The translations under genes were made by a program, and so were the position numbers. A DNA stretch of 46,995 nucleotides from a virus: positions 1 through 46,995 of the IMG/VR virus record IMGVR_UViG_3300030329_004682. One strand, written 5' to 3'. How positions within the stretch are numbered: position 1 is the first letter of the stretch; each line of letters starts with the position of its first letter. The notes beneath the pieces were generated by a model. That model made no database searches, had not been told where the DNA came from, and saw only the letters and a program-made list of their open reading frames with translations. Below, piece by piece: positions 15,398-23,914 of the stretch.

Positions 15398-18048
15398 TGG
15401 CACGCACGCTTGCCGCGGGGCAAGAAGCCGAGCGCGTCAAGGACGGGGTCAGCGGGGTCTGGATGATCTCCGCTACTTGGGACGAGTACGGCGAGGCCAC
15501 GCTGAACAAATACTACGCCAGCCGCGACTACACGCTCGGGTCGAACAGCTACAGCGGAACAATTGCCGAGCGGGGTCTGGATTTCGGGATGCTGCGCCTC
15601 AAGGCGCAAGGTGGGCTGGCTCCAATCTACAGCTGGTCAGTGCGGCTGCGCGACGAGGATGCCGACAGCACGGTCACCGACACGCATGTTATATCGAACG
15701 ATCCGGTCATTGCCTACTTCATCATGCCCACCGGCAGCGAGGCCGATGGCGAGAAGATCGAGATCATGCGGGGCGTGGTCGAGCGCAACACGACGAGCCG
15801 AAACGTCTGGACGCTGCGGATCAAAGATGACTCCAAGAAAGACCTAAAGCAGATTCCTACGACCACCGTCGATCCGGTCACCTACCCCTACGCCTATCAG
15901 ATCGGCGCGGTCATCCCCGAGTGCTTTGGCGAGCTGAAGAGCGCCCCCGACGATCACGCGAAGGACCGCACGCTGCTGGCTCCCGTCCGCTTTACGGATC
16001 GGTTCTCGCTTAAAGGCACCAGCTCGCTCCGAAAGAAGACGGGAACAGACGCTTATCAGTGGTATAACGCTGCGCGTCGATTCGCCAAGATCAGCGGCAC
16101 CAGCGAGAGCGCCGGCATCCTCACGATGACCAACCCCACCCGCACGATGTACATGCGGCCATCGAGAGCCAAAGGCACCAACAACGTCACCGACTGGTAT
16201 AAGGTCGCAGACCGCGACCAGAGCGTCACAGTGAGCCTATCGTCTGGCAGCAACCTCGATATGTATCTATCAGGCTCCAGCTCATTAGGGACGCTCACAG
16301 CGCTCTCTGTGGAGGTCGAGGCCACCGGCAGCTACACGCTCACGATAAAGGACGATACCACCTCGCTGGTCAGCGGAGCGCAGACGGACGATGCCTCCGA
16401 GGCGCTGACCGCATCAAATTATACCGCGTGGGATCTGGATCTGCTCAACGTCGAAATCGACGGGCCGGGGTCTGGCAGCGCGACGATCAAAGAAGTGTAT
16501 CTGAAGGTCACCTTCGATGATAACATGGCGTTCTCCGAATCGGAGCCGGCTGTGTTCCAGATGGTCGAGGGCTTCCAAGATGTGGCCGGCAACTACAACG
16601 ACAGCACCGCGCAGATAGCCGGCAGCACCGCGATCCGCAATCCCGTCTACCAGCTGCAAGCGCTACTGAGAGCCAAGAACCTCAACGACCTACCCGTGGC
16701 TCAGATCGACACCGCGATGTTTACCACAGCCGCGGCCAGCCGCTCCAGCTGGAAGTTTGACTTCTTTATGCGAGAACAGGTCTCCGATAGCTTTCTGGAT
16801 CGCTTCTGTTTTCAAGCCGGCCTGTTGTTGTGGAACGCGGACGGCAAGTGGAAGGTGGCCGCACTCGACAAATCCAGAGCTGTGAGCCACTTCTTTCTCG
16901 GTGGCTACTCGATGCCGGTGGTCGGCCCGATAGATCAGCCGCAGCAGCAGCAGTACGATCTGGAAGTGATGCCCCCCGATGCGAGCAAGATCTTCAACGA
17001 GATCGCCATCCGCTACGCGCTCCACCCCGCCACCGGGGAGTCGCAAGCCGCGGAGATCGCCAGCGGCCAGTATCGGCTGACCGGGACATGCAACACCGCA
17101 GAGAGCGGCAACACACTGATCGATGGCAGCGCGACCTTCCAGACCAACAACGTAGTCAAAGACGAGCGCATCTATGTGGCTGGCGATACCGACTACAAAG
17201 TGGTTTCTGTTACCAACGAGACCACGCTGGTCATCGCAGCGGTAGATGGATCGTCTACGACTACGCAGACCGGCGCGACCTACTACCTCGGCCCCAACAT
17301 CGACGGTGATGCCTTTGTCTCGCAGCAAGCCTACAAGGTGGTCAACGCGCTGGGCGGGAACAGACAGCGGACGTTCCTCGATGACGGGGGCTACAAGAGC
17401 GAGCTGGTGACGGACGATGCCACCGCGGTGCTACTCAAAGACCACGCGCTGGAGTGGTTCTCACAGCCGCGGGATCGGATCAAATTCTCGCTTATGCACG
17501 ATGGTCTGGCCGTAGAGCCGGGAGATCTGCTTTATCTCGATCACCCCAAGTTCAAGGCCAGCCAGCGCGGCACAGACAAGACGCAGACCACCGAAGCCGT
17601 AGACAGCTCCGAGACAGAAATCAGCGTGACCAGCGGCGAGGCCGGCCTGTTCCGCGCAAACGACTACATCTACATGCAAGAGTCGGCAGACACCGCACCC
17701 GAGTGCATGAAAGTCGCGTCTACCGACATCCTCGGGGCAACGATCACCGTGGCTCGCGCACAGCTGGGAACAAAGGCGCAGACCTTCAGCTCTGGCAAAT
17801 ACATCACACATGTAAAAACCAAGTGGATTGTGACCGGGGTCAAAGCGATGTCTCCCACCAGCACCAAGATCCAGATCGAGGCCGAAGAGACCCCGCCGGC
17901 ATACTTCCCTACCGGCATCTGTTCCGATGAAACTAAGACCTACTCAGCCGCATCGGCCACCGAGCGCATGGCCTCGGGATGGGCCACCCTCCGCAACGGG
18001 CGAGCTATTGAGCTTGACCCCGACAGCGCCATCTCATACGCGGGATAA
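15397..18048 (+). CDS. Tail hub/tip protein
   Basis: This 883-residue protein starts at GTG 15397. It is beta-rich and carries DSFLDRFCFQAGLLLWNADG at about residues 465-485, a phrase typical of large central tail-hub proteins. These proteins close the tube and contact the cell surface. The C-terminal part has strand-rich modules (AVDSSETEISVTSGEAG). It is followed 2 bases later by the fibre gene. No lysozyme or peptidase motif was seen. Confidence 0.75.
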   Translation: MARTLAAGQEAERVKDGVSGVWMISATWDEYGEATLNKYYASRDYTLGSNSYSGTIAERGLDFGMLRLKAQGGLAPIYSWSVRLRDEDADSTVTDTHVISNDPVIAYFIMPTGSEADGEKIEIMRGVVERNTTSRNVWTLRIKDDSKKDLKQIPTTTVDPVTYPYAYQIGAVIPECFGELKSAPDDHAKDRTLLAPVRFTDRFSLKGTSSLRKKTGTDAYQWYNAARRFAKISGTSESAGILTMTNPTRTMYMRPSRAKGTNNVTDWYKVADRDQSVTVSLSSGSNLDMYLSGSSSLGTLTALSVEVEATGSYTLTIKDDTTSLVSGAQTDDASEALTASNYTAWDLDLLNVEIDGPGSGSATIKEVYLKVTFDDNMAFSESEPAVFQMVEGFQDVAGNYNDSTAQIAGSTAIRNPVYQLQALLRAKNLNDLPVAQIDTAMFTTAAASRSSWKFDFFMREQVSDSFLDRFCFQAGLLLWNADGKWKVAALDKSRAVSHFFLGGYSMPVVGPIDQPQQQQYDLEVMPPDASKIFNEIAIRYALHPATGESQAAEIASGQYRLTGTCNTAESGNTLIDGSATFQTNNVVKDERIYVAGDTDYKVVSVTNETTLVIAAVDGSSTTTQTGATYYLGPNIDGDAFVSQQAYKVVNALGGNRQRTFLDDGGYKSELVTDDATAVLLKDHALEWFSQPRDRIKFSLMHDGLAVEPGDLLYLDHPKFKASQRGTDKTQTTEAVDSSETEISVTSGEAGLFRANDYIYMQESADTAPECMKVASTDILGATITVARAQLGTKAQTFSSGKYITHVKTKWIVTGVKAMSPTSTKIQIEAEETPPAYFPTGICSDETKTYSAASATERMASGWATLRNGRAIELDPDSAISYAG

Positions 18049-18050
18049 TT

Positions 18051-19766
18051 ATGGCAACTAATACCTACACCTACGGATCACTCGGAGAGCGCTGGGTCGT
18101 AGAGACTCCGACCAGCAAAGCCAACCTCGACATCAGCAGAGTCAAAGCCGATGCGAACCGGTGGACGCTTACGCAACTCCTTGATGATCCCGACGATAGT
18201 CCGTTCGCTCTCGCCAACGGTACCACTGCCACGACCCAATCGGCAAGCGATAACAGCACCAAGATCGCCACCACCGCGTACGTCGATGCGTCCTCGACCT
18301 CTCCCGGTGGGAGCAATACGCAGATACAGTACAACAACTCGGGCGCATTTGGAGCCTCGGCGAACCTGACCTTCGACGGCTCGACGCTGACGGTGGCGGG
18401 CGCATTATCGGCAACGGGCAACATTAGCTTTGATGGCGGGTCATTTGTCTTCAACGAGTCTGGAGCAGACAAGGATTTTCGGATCGAAGGTGATTCCGAA
18501 GAAAACTTATTTAGGGCCGATGCGTCAACAGATCGGATTGGCATAGGAGTCGCTGCGCCTGCCGCTAATCTGCACGTTGAGACGGATAAGGTGAGTAGCG
18601 ACTACATCGGCTATTTTCACAACACCCGCACCAGCGATGGTGGTGCACAGTATGGGGTTAAAATTGAAGCGGGTTTTAACACGCACGATGATGTTTTTAA
18701 GGTCGCTGATGGCAATGATAATAAGCTGTTCCAAATTCGTGGAAACGGCAATATTGAAGCGGGTCTTAATGGAGGCTGGGTCGGAATCGGCGCGGCTCCA
18801 ACTGCTAATCTGCACGTTGAAACATCCAAGACAACGGGCGATTATATCGGCTATTTTCACAACAGCCGCACCAGTGATGGCGGCGAGCAGTACGGTGTGA
18901 AGATCGAAGCGGGTTTTAACCTCTACGATGCTGTGTTTCACGTAGCCAACGGTAGTAATTCAAAGATGTTTCAGATCGATGGTGGCGGCACTGTCGAGGC
19001 GTGTGTCAATGGGGGCAATATGCTGGTCGGCACTACGGACCCCGCTAACGGTGGACGCTTCAAAGTTTTAAATAGCGATGGCGAATATACAGCCGCCTTT
19101 TTCAACTCTCACTCATCGTCACCTTACGGGCTGTATCTGTACTTTAGCGGTGACGACCCCGACAACAGTACCACAAATCATTTCTTGCATTGCAAAGACA
19201 CTTCCGCTGATCGACTTATAATTTGGTCTGATGGTGATGTTGCTAACCACGATGGTACGTATGGCACGCTCTCCGACGCCAAACTAAAACAAGACATCAC
19301 CGATATGCGCTCCTATTGGGGCGACTTCAGTTCACTCCAATACCGCAAGTATCGCCACAAGACAGATGTCGAGGCAGACCCTGATGCGCCGTATCGCATT
19401 GGCCTTGTCGCCCAAGAAGTCGAGTCGGTATTTCCAAGTCTGGTTCAAGAGGGGGTCGACCAAGCGCAGCAGGACGTTGCGGTGTTGGATGCCGATGGCA
19501 ACGCCACGTACGAGCAGACCGAAAAACTGGATGCTGAGGGCAACGTCGAACTCGACGCCGATGGCAATGCGGTGATGACTAACAAACTCGACGATGACGG
19601 CAACGCGATACCGATAACTGAGACAAAAACAGTTAATCTTGGCACCGTGACCAAGTGGGTCAAGTCGAGTATCATCGAAGGTCCGATTATGGCGAGTGTG
19701 GTGCAGGAATTACAGACTCGCCTCGAGGCGGCAGAAGCCAAGATTGCGGCACTGGAAGCGGCGTGA
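18051..19766 (+). CDS. Tail fibre/spike with C-terminal S74 intramolecular chaperone domain
   Basis: This 571-residue protein has an N-terminal tail-binding part, a repeated shaft and a chaperone domain. The chaperone starts at TYGTLSDAKLKQDI (about residue 400) and continues RIGLVAQEVESVFPSLV, the hallmark of the S74/endosialidase chaperone. That domain trimerises the fibre and then cuts itself off at the Ser of LSDAK. Two related units of about 80 residues (IGIGVAAPAANLHVE and VGIGAAPTANLHVE) cover 18538-19020. The end is an Asp/Gly-rich stretch followed by a heptad coiled coil (RLEAAEAKIAALEAA). It is the probable receptor-binding protein. Confidence 0.9.
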   Translation: MATNTYTYGSLGERWVVETPTSKANLDISRVKADANRWTLTQLLDDPDDSPFALANGTTATTQSASDNSTKIATTAYVDASSTSPGGSNTQIQYNNSGAFGASANLTFDGSTLTVAGALSATGNISFDGGSFVFNESGADKDFRIEGDSEENLFRADASTDRIGIGVAAPAANLHVETDKVSSDYIGYFHNTRTSDGGAQYGVKIEAGFNTHDDVFKVADGNDNKLFQIRGNGNIEAGLNGGWVGIGAAPTANLHVETSKTTGDYIGYFHNSRTSDGGEQYGVKIEAGFNLYDAVFHVANGSNSKMFQIDGGGTVEACVNGGNMLVGTTDPANGGRFKVLNSDGEYTAAFFNSHSSSPYGLYLYFSGDDPDNSTTNHFLHCKDTSADRLIIWSDGDVANHDGTYGTLSDAKLKQDITDMRSYWGDFSSLQYRKYRHKTDVEADPDAPYRIGLVAQEVESVFPSLVQEGVDQAQQDVAVLDADGNATYEQTEKLDAEGNVELDADGNAVMTNKLDDDGNAIPITETKTVNLGTVTKWVKSSIIEGPIMASVVQELQTRLEAAEAKIAALEAA

Positions 19767-19882
19767 CACACTGCGAGATGGCGCTGTATATCCTCTGCGG
19801 TGCCGTTGCGCTGATTTCGGCTTACACCGCAGTGATGGCCTACGTGATACAAGAGACTAAGAGGGGCAAGCGTGGACATTGA
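19763..19882 (+). CDS. Short one-helix membrane protein
   Basis: This 39-residue protein starts at GTG 19763, overlapping the fibre stop (GTGA). An internal ATG at 19778 is an alternative. It has one hydrophobic helix (MALYILCGAVALISAYTAVM) and a basic tail (KRGKRGH). It opens a string of small membrane proteins after the tail genes, the usual place of a lysis cassette. It could be a small holin or an accessory, and I cannot tell which. Confidence 0.55.
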   Translation: MTHCEMALYILCGAVALISAYTAVMAYVIQETKRGKRGH

Positions 19883-20063
19883 TCTCATAATATCGGGCGT
19901 GGCGTTTGCGGTGATACTGCTTAATGCCGCAAGTCTATTTTTGATCCTGTCGGTGCGGGATCGGGTGGGCGATGTTTCCAAGAGGATCGATGCACAGGCG
20001 CAACGCATCACTCGCTTGACCGATTGGCTTGAGCAAAAGCCGACGCGGAAAAATGCAAAATGA
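19872..20063 (+). CDS. Small membrane protein with cytoplasmic coiled coil, holin-like candidate
   Basis: This 63-residue protein starts at GTG 19872 with GAGGGG upstream and overlaps the previous gene. A hydrophobic helix (IISGVAFAVILLNAASLFLIL) at residues 5-26 is followed by a charged heptad region (RVGDVSKRIDAQAQRITRL). This architecture fits small one-helix holin or anti-holin-like proteins. The overlapping gene order suggests co-expression with its neighbours. Confidence 0.55.
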   Translation: MDIDLIISGVAFAVILLNAASLFLILSVRDRVGDVSKRIDAQAQRITRLTDWLEQKPTRKNAK

Positions 20064-20460
20064 AGCCACAGGCGCTCTTACGCAGTTCGGGGCGCAATCG
20101 GGGATTGCGACACTTATTAGCGAGTATGCGTGGCTCTTTGTCGTTGGGTTCTTACTGCTCTTATTCAAATCTTCGATTGAAAACAGCGTGGCGGGGCTAC
20201 AGGTGTTTTTCGGGTCTGACTACGACGAGGACGATGTTGTAATCGTAGATGGTAGACCGGGGAGAATCACCAGAGTCGGGCTAACTAAGACGGTGTTCTA
20301 CCTCTATACGTACAGGTCGGGTGTCCTCGTTGGCGGGACTAAGATCGCCGTGCCTAATACGACACTGAAACATATGAGGATTGAAAAGCCGCTTGAGAAA
20401 TTAGAGGCAGAGGATTATTGGAAATGGAGCGAGGGGCCGAACGGACGCAATGAGAAATGA
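20053..20460 (+). CDS. MscS-like small mechanosensitive-channel-type protein
   Basis: This 135-residue protein starts at ATG 20053; the frame is open to 20029 upstream. It has one long hydrophobic helix (AWLFVVGFLLLLFKSS, residues about 28-45) followed by a domain matching the Sm-like beta domain of MscS channels. In order this domain shows an FGSDYDEDDVVIVDG-type segment, PGRITRVGLTKTV, and IAVPNTTLKHMRIEKP. The last corresponds to the family's xPN motif. MscS proteins normally have three or more helices and a C-terminal vestibule; here only the pore helix and beta domain remain. It sits among putative lysis genes. Confidence 0.7.
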   Translation: MQNEATGALTQFGAQSGIATLISEYAWLFVVGFLLLLFKSSIENSVAGLQVFFGSDYDEDDVVIVDGRPGRITRVGLTKTVFYLYTYRSGVLVGGTKIAVPNTTLKHMRIEKPLEKLEAEDYWKWSEGPNGRNEK

Positions 20461-20882
20461 ATCGCATAAACTGGAACAATCCACCGCGAGATCCACAGGG
20501 GTTGTCGTTTGCCGATCTCAAGCGGATGTACGGGATCGTCTATCGCAATCTGGAGGACTGCAAGCGCAACCGTGGCGCTCTACAGTCTACGCTCGCCTCA
20601 AGCCGCAAGGGAGAGGTGGCGCTGCGGGAGGAGAAAAAAGTCCTCAAGAGCAAGGTGGCGATGATCAGCAAAAAGGCCGCGGCCAACAAATCGTTCAAAG
20701 AGACAAGCGGGTGGTCAGCAGCGGCAATAGGCTTTGTCACGTTGTGCTGGGCGGGGTTTGCTGAATACGGATACCCCGGCCCTGCGTGGCTTTTTGAGCA
20801 TGAGATTTTTTTCGGTTGGTGCTGTTGGGCCGCGACCTCAGTTTGTGCGTGGGCGGCTAAGAGCTTTTACGGAGCAGATTGA
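20457..20882 (+). CDS. Membrane protein with coiled coil, lysis-region candidate
   Basis: This 141-residue protein begins at an ATGA overlap with the MscS-like gene. The N-terminal 90 residues are basic and heptad-rich (LEDCKRNRGALQSTLASSRK, KKVLKSKVAMISKKAAAN). Two hydrophobic segments follow (AAAIGFVTLCWAGF and CCWAATSVCAWAA), the second unusually rich in Trp and Cys. No family is recognised. It could be a holin-like or anchoring component; the role is open. Confidence 0.6.
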   Translation: MNRINWNNPPRDPQGLSFADLKRMYGIVYRNLEDCKRNRGALQSTLASSRKGEVALREEKKVLKSKVAMISKKAAANKSFKETSGWSAAAIGFVTLCWAGFAEYGYPGPAWLFEHEIFFGWCCWAATSVCAWAAKSFYGAD

Positions 20883-20883
20883 C

Positions 20884-21162
20884 ATGGAATACATCGCCAT
20901 CGCAGTGATATTGCTATCGAGCGCTGCGGACGCTCTGCGTGATGCGTGGATGAGATCCGAGGGCTGGTGGAAACGTCACGCGGTTAAATGGGTCGCATTC
21001 TACTCTCCGCTCATCTTTATCACGGTCGTGCATCTGCGGATCGAGATCTGGATACCGCTCTGCATCGCAAGCTGGATCATCTGGCGGCTGTCTGTTACCC
21101 ACATCGGCGGCAAGGAATGGGAGTCGATGTGGAGCCGCTGGCTGCGAGATCTGTTCCGCTAA
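20884..21162 (+). CDS. Small membrane protein with three hydrophobic segments
   Basis: This 92-residue protein starts at ATG 20884, one base after the previous stop; the frame is open much further upstream, but as a shadow. Hydrophobic segments occur at residues 2-15 (EYIAIAVILLSSAAD) and in two stretches at about 36-50 and 55-70 (YSPLIFITVVHLRI, WIPLCIASWIIWRL). The C-terminus is Trp/Arg-rich. Size and position fit a class-I holin, but no family motif confirms it. Confidence 0.6.
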   Translation: MEYIAIAVILLSSAADALRDAWMRSEGWWKRHAVKWVAFYSPLIFITVVHLRIEIWIPLCIASWIIWRLSVTHIGGKEWESMWSRWLRDLFR

Positions 21163-21183
21163 CCCTACACGAGGAGGTCCGCT

Positions 21184-21360
21184 ATGGATCTTGAGCAACG
21201 TAAAACAGAACTGCTGGAAGAGCGGCAGAAGCACATCGTCACGATCAACCAGATCGATGGCGCGATTGCCATGCTCAACGAGCAGATCGATGCCGAGGAG
21301 GCAAACGATGATGAAGATAAATCTGGGATTCGGGAAGACCGAGCTGCTGAAAGCAGCTAA
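21184..21360 (+). CDS. Short charged coiled-coil protein
   Basis: This 58-residue protein starts at ATG 21184 with GGAGG about 8 bases upstream. Nearly the whole length is a charged helix (KTELLEERQKHIVTINQIDG). It overlaps the next gene by 53 bases in another frame. It may be a small cytoplasmic partner of the lysis membrane proteins. No family is recognised. Confidence 0.6.
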   Translation: MDLEQRKTELLEERQKHIVTINQIDGAIAMLNEQIDAEEANDDEDKSGIREDRAAESS

Positions 21361-21535
21361 AGGCGCGGGGCTGGCCGGTGGGGGCGCTGTCGCTGCCACT
21401 GGACTAAACGAGATTGGGGTGCTGCCCGACAATCTGTTCCAGCCTCCCTACGGCCCGTATGTGGTCGCAGCGCTCGCTGTGGCGATCAATCTGGCACGGC
21501 AGCTGATCAGGGACAACACCACGCTGGACGATTAG
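21308..21535 (+). CDS. Gly-rich membrane protein, holin candidate
   Basis: This 75-residue protein starts at ATG 21308 (or 21311) after GAGGAGG at 21296-21302. It has two hydrophobic stretches, GAGLAGGGAVAATGLNEIG and YVVAALAVAINLARQL, with a short basic end. A dual ATG start is a feature of some holins, though here the two codons are adjacent. It is the last gene of the late operon, before attP. It is a reasonable holin candidate, not a proven one. Confidence 0.55.
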   Translation: MMKINLGFGKTELLKAAKGAGLAGGGAVAATGLNEIGVLPDNLFQPPYGPYVVAALAVAINLARQLIRDNTTLDD

Positions 21536-21562
21536 CTCTCCTTATACTATATATAGGGAGCT
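21534..21562 (+). terminator. Weak hairpin at the end of the late operon
   Basis: AGCTC-CC (21534-21541, one bulged T) pairs with GGGAGCT (21556-21562) around an AT-rich loop containing TATACTATATATA. There is only a short T content after it. It may end late transcription, or the loop may serve as a -10 for the integrase gene. Confidence 0.35.
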
Positions 21563-21581
21563 TCAGCTGTGATTTAGGTAG

Positions 21582-21613
21582 CAAAAACGGGCAAAACCGG
21601 ATGTAAAACCGGT
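21582..21613 (+). promoter_or_regulatory. Integrase arm-type sites, P arm (three repeats)
   Basis: CAAAAACGG at 21582, CAAAACCGGATG at 21592 and TAAAACCGGTGC at 21604 share AAAACCGG at 10-12 bp spacing. The same repeat occurs twice on the other side of the tRNA core. This matches the arm-site arrangement of lambda-type integrases. Such sites bind the N-terminal arm-binding domain. Confidence 0.6.
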
Positions 21614-21654
21614 GCAGATCCGTAAGTGGTTGGCCCACAGTGGTCATCGTGGGC

Positions 21655-21699
<45 letters not shown>

Positions 21700-21704
21700 A
21701 AATT

Positions 21705-21741
21705 AAAACCTCCGATTCCTAACGGTTTCGGGGGTTTTTTT
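21705..21741 (+). terminator. Intrinsic terminator after the tRNA half
   Basis: AAAACCTCCGA (21705-21715) pairs with TCGGGGGTTTT (21728-21738), one G:U pair, and a run of seven T begins at 21735. It probably travels with the tRNA 3' half, so that the restored host tRNA keeps a terminator after integration. Confidence 0.8.
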
Positions 21742-21810
21742 GTGCTTTCCCCCTATTATAGCAGAACAAAAGCGAGGCGCAGTGGCGCTGACCCCTGTTT
21801 TTTTACTGAC

Positions 21811-21850
21811 GCTGGCAAGTGCGGGGAGATGCTGGCAAGTGCGGGGAGAT
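21811..21850 (+). repeat. Exact 20-bp tandem duplication in the attP-integrase gap
   Basis: GCTGGCAAGTGCGGGGAGAT occurs twice head to tail (21811-21830, 21831-21850). It lies between the terminator and the second arm-site pair. It may bind a regulator or a recombination directionality factor; the function is unknown. The whole gap 21536-21911 holds attP, this repeat and arm sites, and no gene I can support. Confidence 0.7.
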
Positions 21851-21866
21851 GCCTTATATTGAGGAT

Positions 21867-21890
21867 GAAAACCGGTTACAAAACCGGTTA
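21867..21890 (+). promoter_or_regulatory. Integrase arm-type sites, P' arm (two 12-bp repeats)
   Basis: GAAAACCGGTTA and CAAAACCGGTTA lie directly in tandem at 21867-21878 and 21879-21890. They repeat the AAAACCGG motif found three times on the other side of the attP core. They end 21 bases before the integrase start, so integrase binding here could also repress its own gene. Confidence 0.6.
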
Positions 21891-21911
21891 CGACCAAACA
21901 AGGAGCAGCGA

Positions 21912-23156
21912 ATGGCCACGATCAAGCCGTATGGGAAAGGGTTTCGGGTCCGCTGGTATGTGACGATCAGGGGGTTAAATGGTGGAAAATCTAAGGAGCA
22001 TTCAAAATACCCCGGCACTCTGGACGAGGCCAAGGAGATCAAGGCCGAGGCCGAGCGAGCGAGCAAAGCGGTCAAGATGCGGACGGTCAGCGAGTTTGAC
22101 CCCGCCAAGCGGATCGAGTTCTGGATCGAAGAGGAGTATCTCAGCCGCGAGGAGTGCGAGGCCGCATTCCCCTTCTGGAAGCCCGAGCGTGATGTGCCGG
22201 CTACCTCCGAGGTCGATTGGTCGCAGCTGGAGCGAGCCTATCTCAACCACTACGAGCGGGTCAGTGGTCGCAATAGCCCGAACTACAAGTCGCAGCGCAG
22301 CCGGCTAAAGGTCGTTCTGCCGTGGCTGCGAGCATCTGTTCCCGATCTATCCCAGCTGACCGCGCTCGACGCGAAGGGCTTTCTCGATTATCTGGTCTTT
22401 GAGTGTGAGTATGCCCCCCAGACCCGCAAGCACTTCATCGACGCGCTCCACATATTGCTGGATCGAGCGGTTGATCTGGGGCTGATGGTGACCAATCTTT
22501 CGCGGGAGGTCAAGGTCGCACAGGTCAAGCGAATGAGCCATCCGCGGATACTGGCCGAGGCCGAGATCAAGTGGATCAAAGGAGCCTCCTCAGAGCCGCT
22601 CTGTTCCGCTCTGTTGCGAGGCAGCTTCCGCGCAGCGATATACCTTGGCCTATACTGTGGCTTGCGTAATACGGAGGCTGCGTGGCTCCAGTGGGACGAT
22701 CTGCGTATTAAGTCGCGGACGCTGGAGATCAAGCTGTCTACATGCCCTAATACGGGCCGGCAGCACAAGCCCAAATCGCATGAGTATCGGACGCTGGATA
22801 TGACCGACCAGCTGGCCGAGGTGCTGGAAGCGGAACAGGCGCGACAAGAAGAGGCGAAGATCGACAGCCCGTTCGTGATTGTGTCCGGTGCGCCGACGAT
22901 CAAAGAACAGACGCAGACCTCGGTCTGGCCTGAGTCATTGAATGACGCGCTGGGGAAGGTGCTAAAGCGGGGCGAGCAAGATTCGTATGGCTACTACTCG
23001 CTCAGACACACCTACGCCACCTCGATGCTCAGAGGTGGCGCGGATGTGCGGACGGTGCAGAAGTGGATGGGTCACCAGAAGCTGTCTACCACGGAGGGCT
23101 ATCTGGAGCCGCTGCGAGCCGAGGATCGACCCACGCAGCGAGCGCTCCCCTATTGA
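21912..23156 (+). CDS. int: Tyrosine-family site-specific integrase
   Basis: This 414-residue protein starts at ATG 21912, chosen because AAGGAG lies about 8 bases upstream; the frame is open to 21819. It has an N-terminal arm-binding-like segment (KPYGKGFRVRWYVT), a SAM-like core-binding domain and a C-terminal catalytic domain. Catalytic residues visible are R252 (GLRNTEA), R365 in SLRHTYATSM (the usual preceding His is Tyr), H388 (GHQKLS) and the nucleophile Y397 (GYLEP). It would recombine attP with a host tRNA-fMet gene. The stop overlaps the end of the convergent downstream gene by 7 bases. Confidence 0.92.
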   Translation: MATIKPYGKGFRVRWYVTIRGLNGGKSKEHSKYPGTLDEAKEIKAEAERASKAVKMRTVSEFDPAKRIEFWIEEEYLSREECEAAFPFWKPERDVPATSEVDWSQLERAYLNHYERVSGRNSPNYKSQRSRLKVVLPWLRASVPDLSQLTALDAKGFLDYLVFECEYAPQTRKHFIDALHILLDRAVDLGLMVTNLSREVKVAQVKRMSHPRILAEAEIKWIKGASSEPLCSALLRGSFRAAIYLGLYCGLRNTEAAWLQWDDLRIKSRTLEIKLSTCPNTGRQHKPKSHEYRTLDMTDQLAEVLEAEQARQEEAKIDSPFVIVSGAPTIKEQTQTSVWPESLNDALGKVLKRGEQDSYGYYSLRHTYATSMLRGGADVRTVQKWMGHQKLSTTEGYLEPLRAEDRPTQRALPY

Positions 23157-23902
23157 ATCTCTGGCATCTCGTCGTAGGTCTCGCCCCCCAATAAGCGACC
23201 CGCGGCTTTCTTGTTCTTGATACCGGGGCGCGTTCCCCACTGCTTGAAAAAGAACGGAACCTGTGCCTCTCGGCATATGCTGAGAATCTCCCAGACCCAC
23301 TCTTCGGCCATAGGCCGCGCCCCAGCTCCGCTCTCTCCCCCGACGATGACCCAATCGATCCCGGTCAGGTCGAGCGAGGGCAACGGCCCCAGCAGCGGCT
23401 CAAGGCTCAAAAACTTGATCGCTGCCCCGGTCTGACGGAGCCGATCCACGCGGCGAAGGTAGGGTTCCGATTCGACAGTGACCCCCATCCAGACATTGTC
23501 GGGCCAGCCGCCCCGATAGCCTCCGTCTCGTCGCTCTATCGATGCATTCAAAGAGAGCAATCGTGAGGATCTCTTGGTCAGCACCTGATAGTTGTGCTGT
23601 GGAGTCTCGGACATGACATCGAACACATCGTGTATGTATTCGTTTGGGATCTTCTCATGGAACAGATCGCTCATCGAGTTGACGAAAATGGTAGATGGCT
23701 TGCGCCACTTCCGCGGAGCGTCGAGCGCTTGCGGGGCGAGCGTGACCTCAAATCCGTTCCGGTATTGCGGCTGGCCCATCGCTTGCAGCCGGCGAGCCAT
23801 CGTATCTGCGTAGCAGTTGTCGCATCCCGGCGAAATCTTATCGCATCCGGTCACGGGGTTCCATGTTCTCTCGGTCCATTCGATACTACTTTTCCCAGCC
23901 AT
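23150..23902 (-). CDS. Phage Gp37/Gp68 family protein (DUF5131, radical-SAM-like)
   Basis: This 250-residue protein opens SSIEWTERTWNPVTGCDKI and has GCDKISPGCDNCYA, a C-x6-C-x2-C cluster of the DUF5131/Gp37_Gp68 family. It also has the family segments FVNSMSDLFHE, VLTKR, WMGVTVE, LSLEPLLGPL and VIVGGESG. The family is common in phages and mobile elements, and the fold is thought to be radical-SAM-like; the substrate is unknown. It is the last gene of the leftward unit that begins at 25064. Its leader is AAGGAGAGCCGCC. Confidence 0.9.
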   Translation of the reverse strand: MAGKSSIEWTERTWNPVTGCDKISPGCDNCYADTMARRLQAMGQPQYRNGFEVTLAPQALDAPRKWRKPSTIFVNSMSDLFHEKIPNEYIHDVFDVMSETPQHNYQVLTKRSSRLLSLNASIERRDGGYRGGWPDNVWMGVTVESEPYLRRVDRLRQTGAAIKFLSLEPLLGPLPSLDLTGIDWVIVGGESGAGARPMAEEWVWEILSICREAQVPFFFKQWGTRPGIKNKKAAGRLLGGETYDEMPEIQ

Positions 23903-23914
23903 TGGCGGCTCTCC

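Noticed and set aside
21811-21850. CRISPR repeat-like unit
   Set aside because: There are only two head-to-tail copies with no spacer between them, so it is a tandem duplication and not an array.
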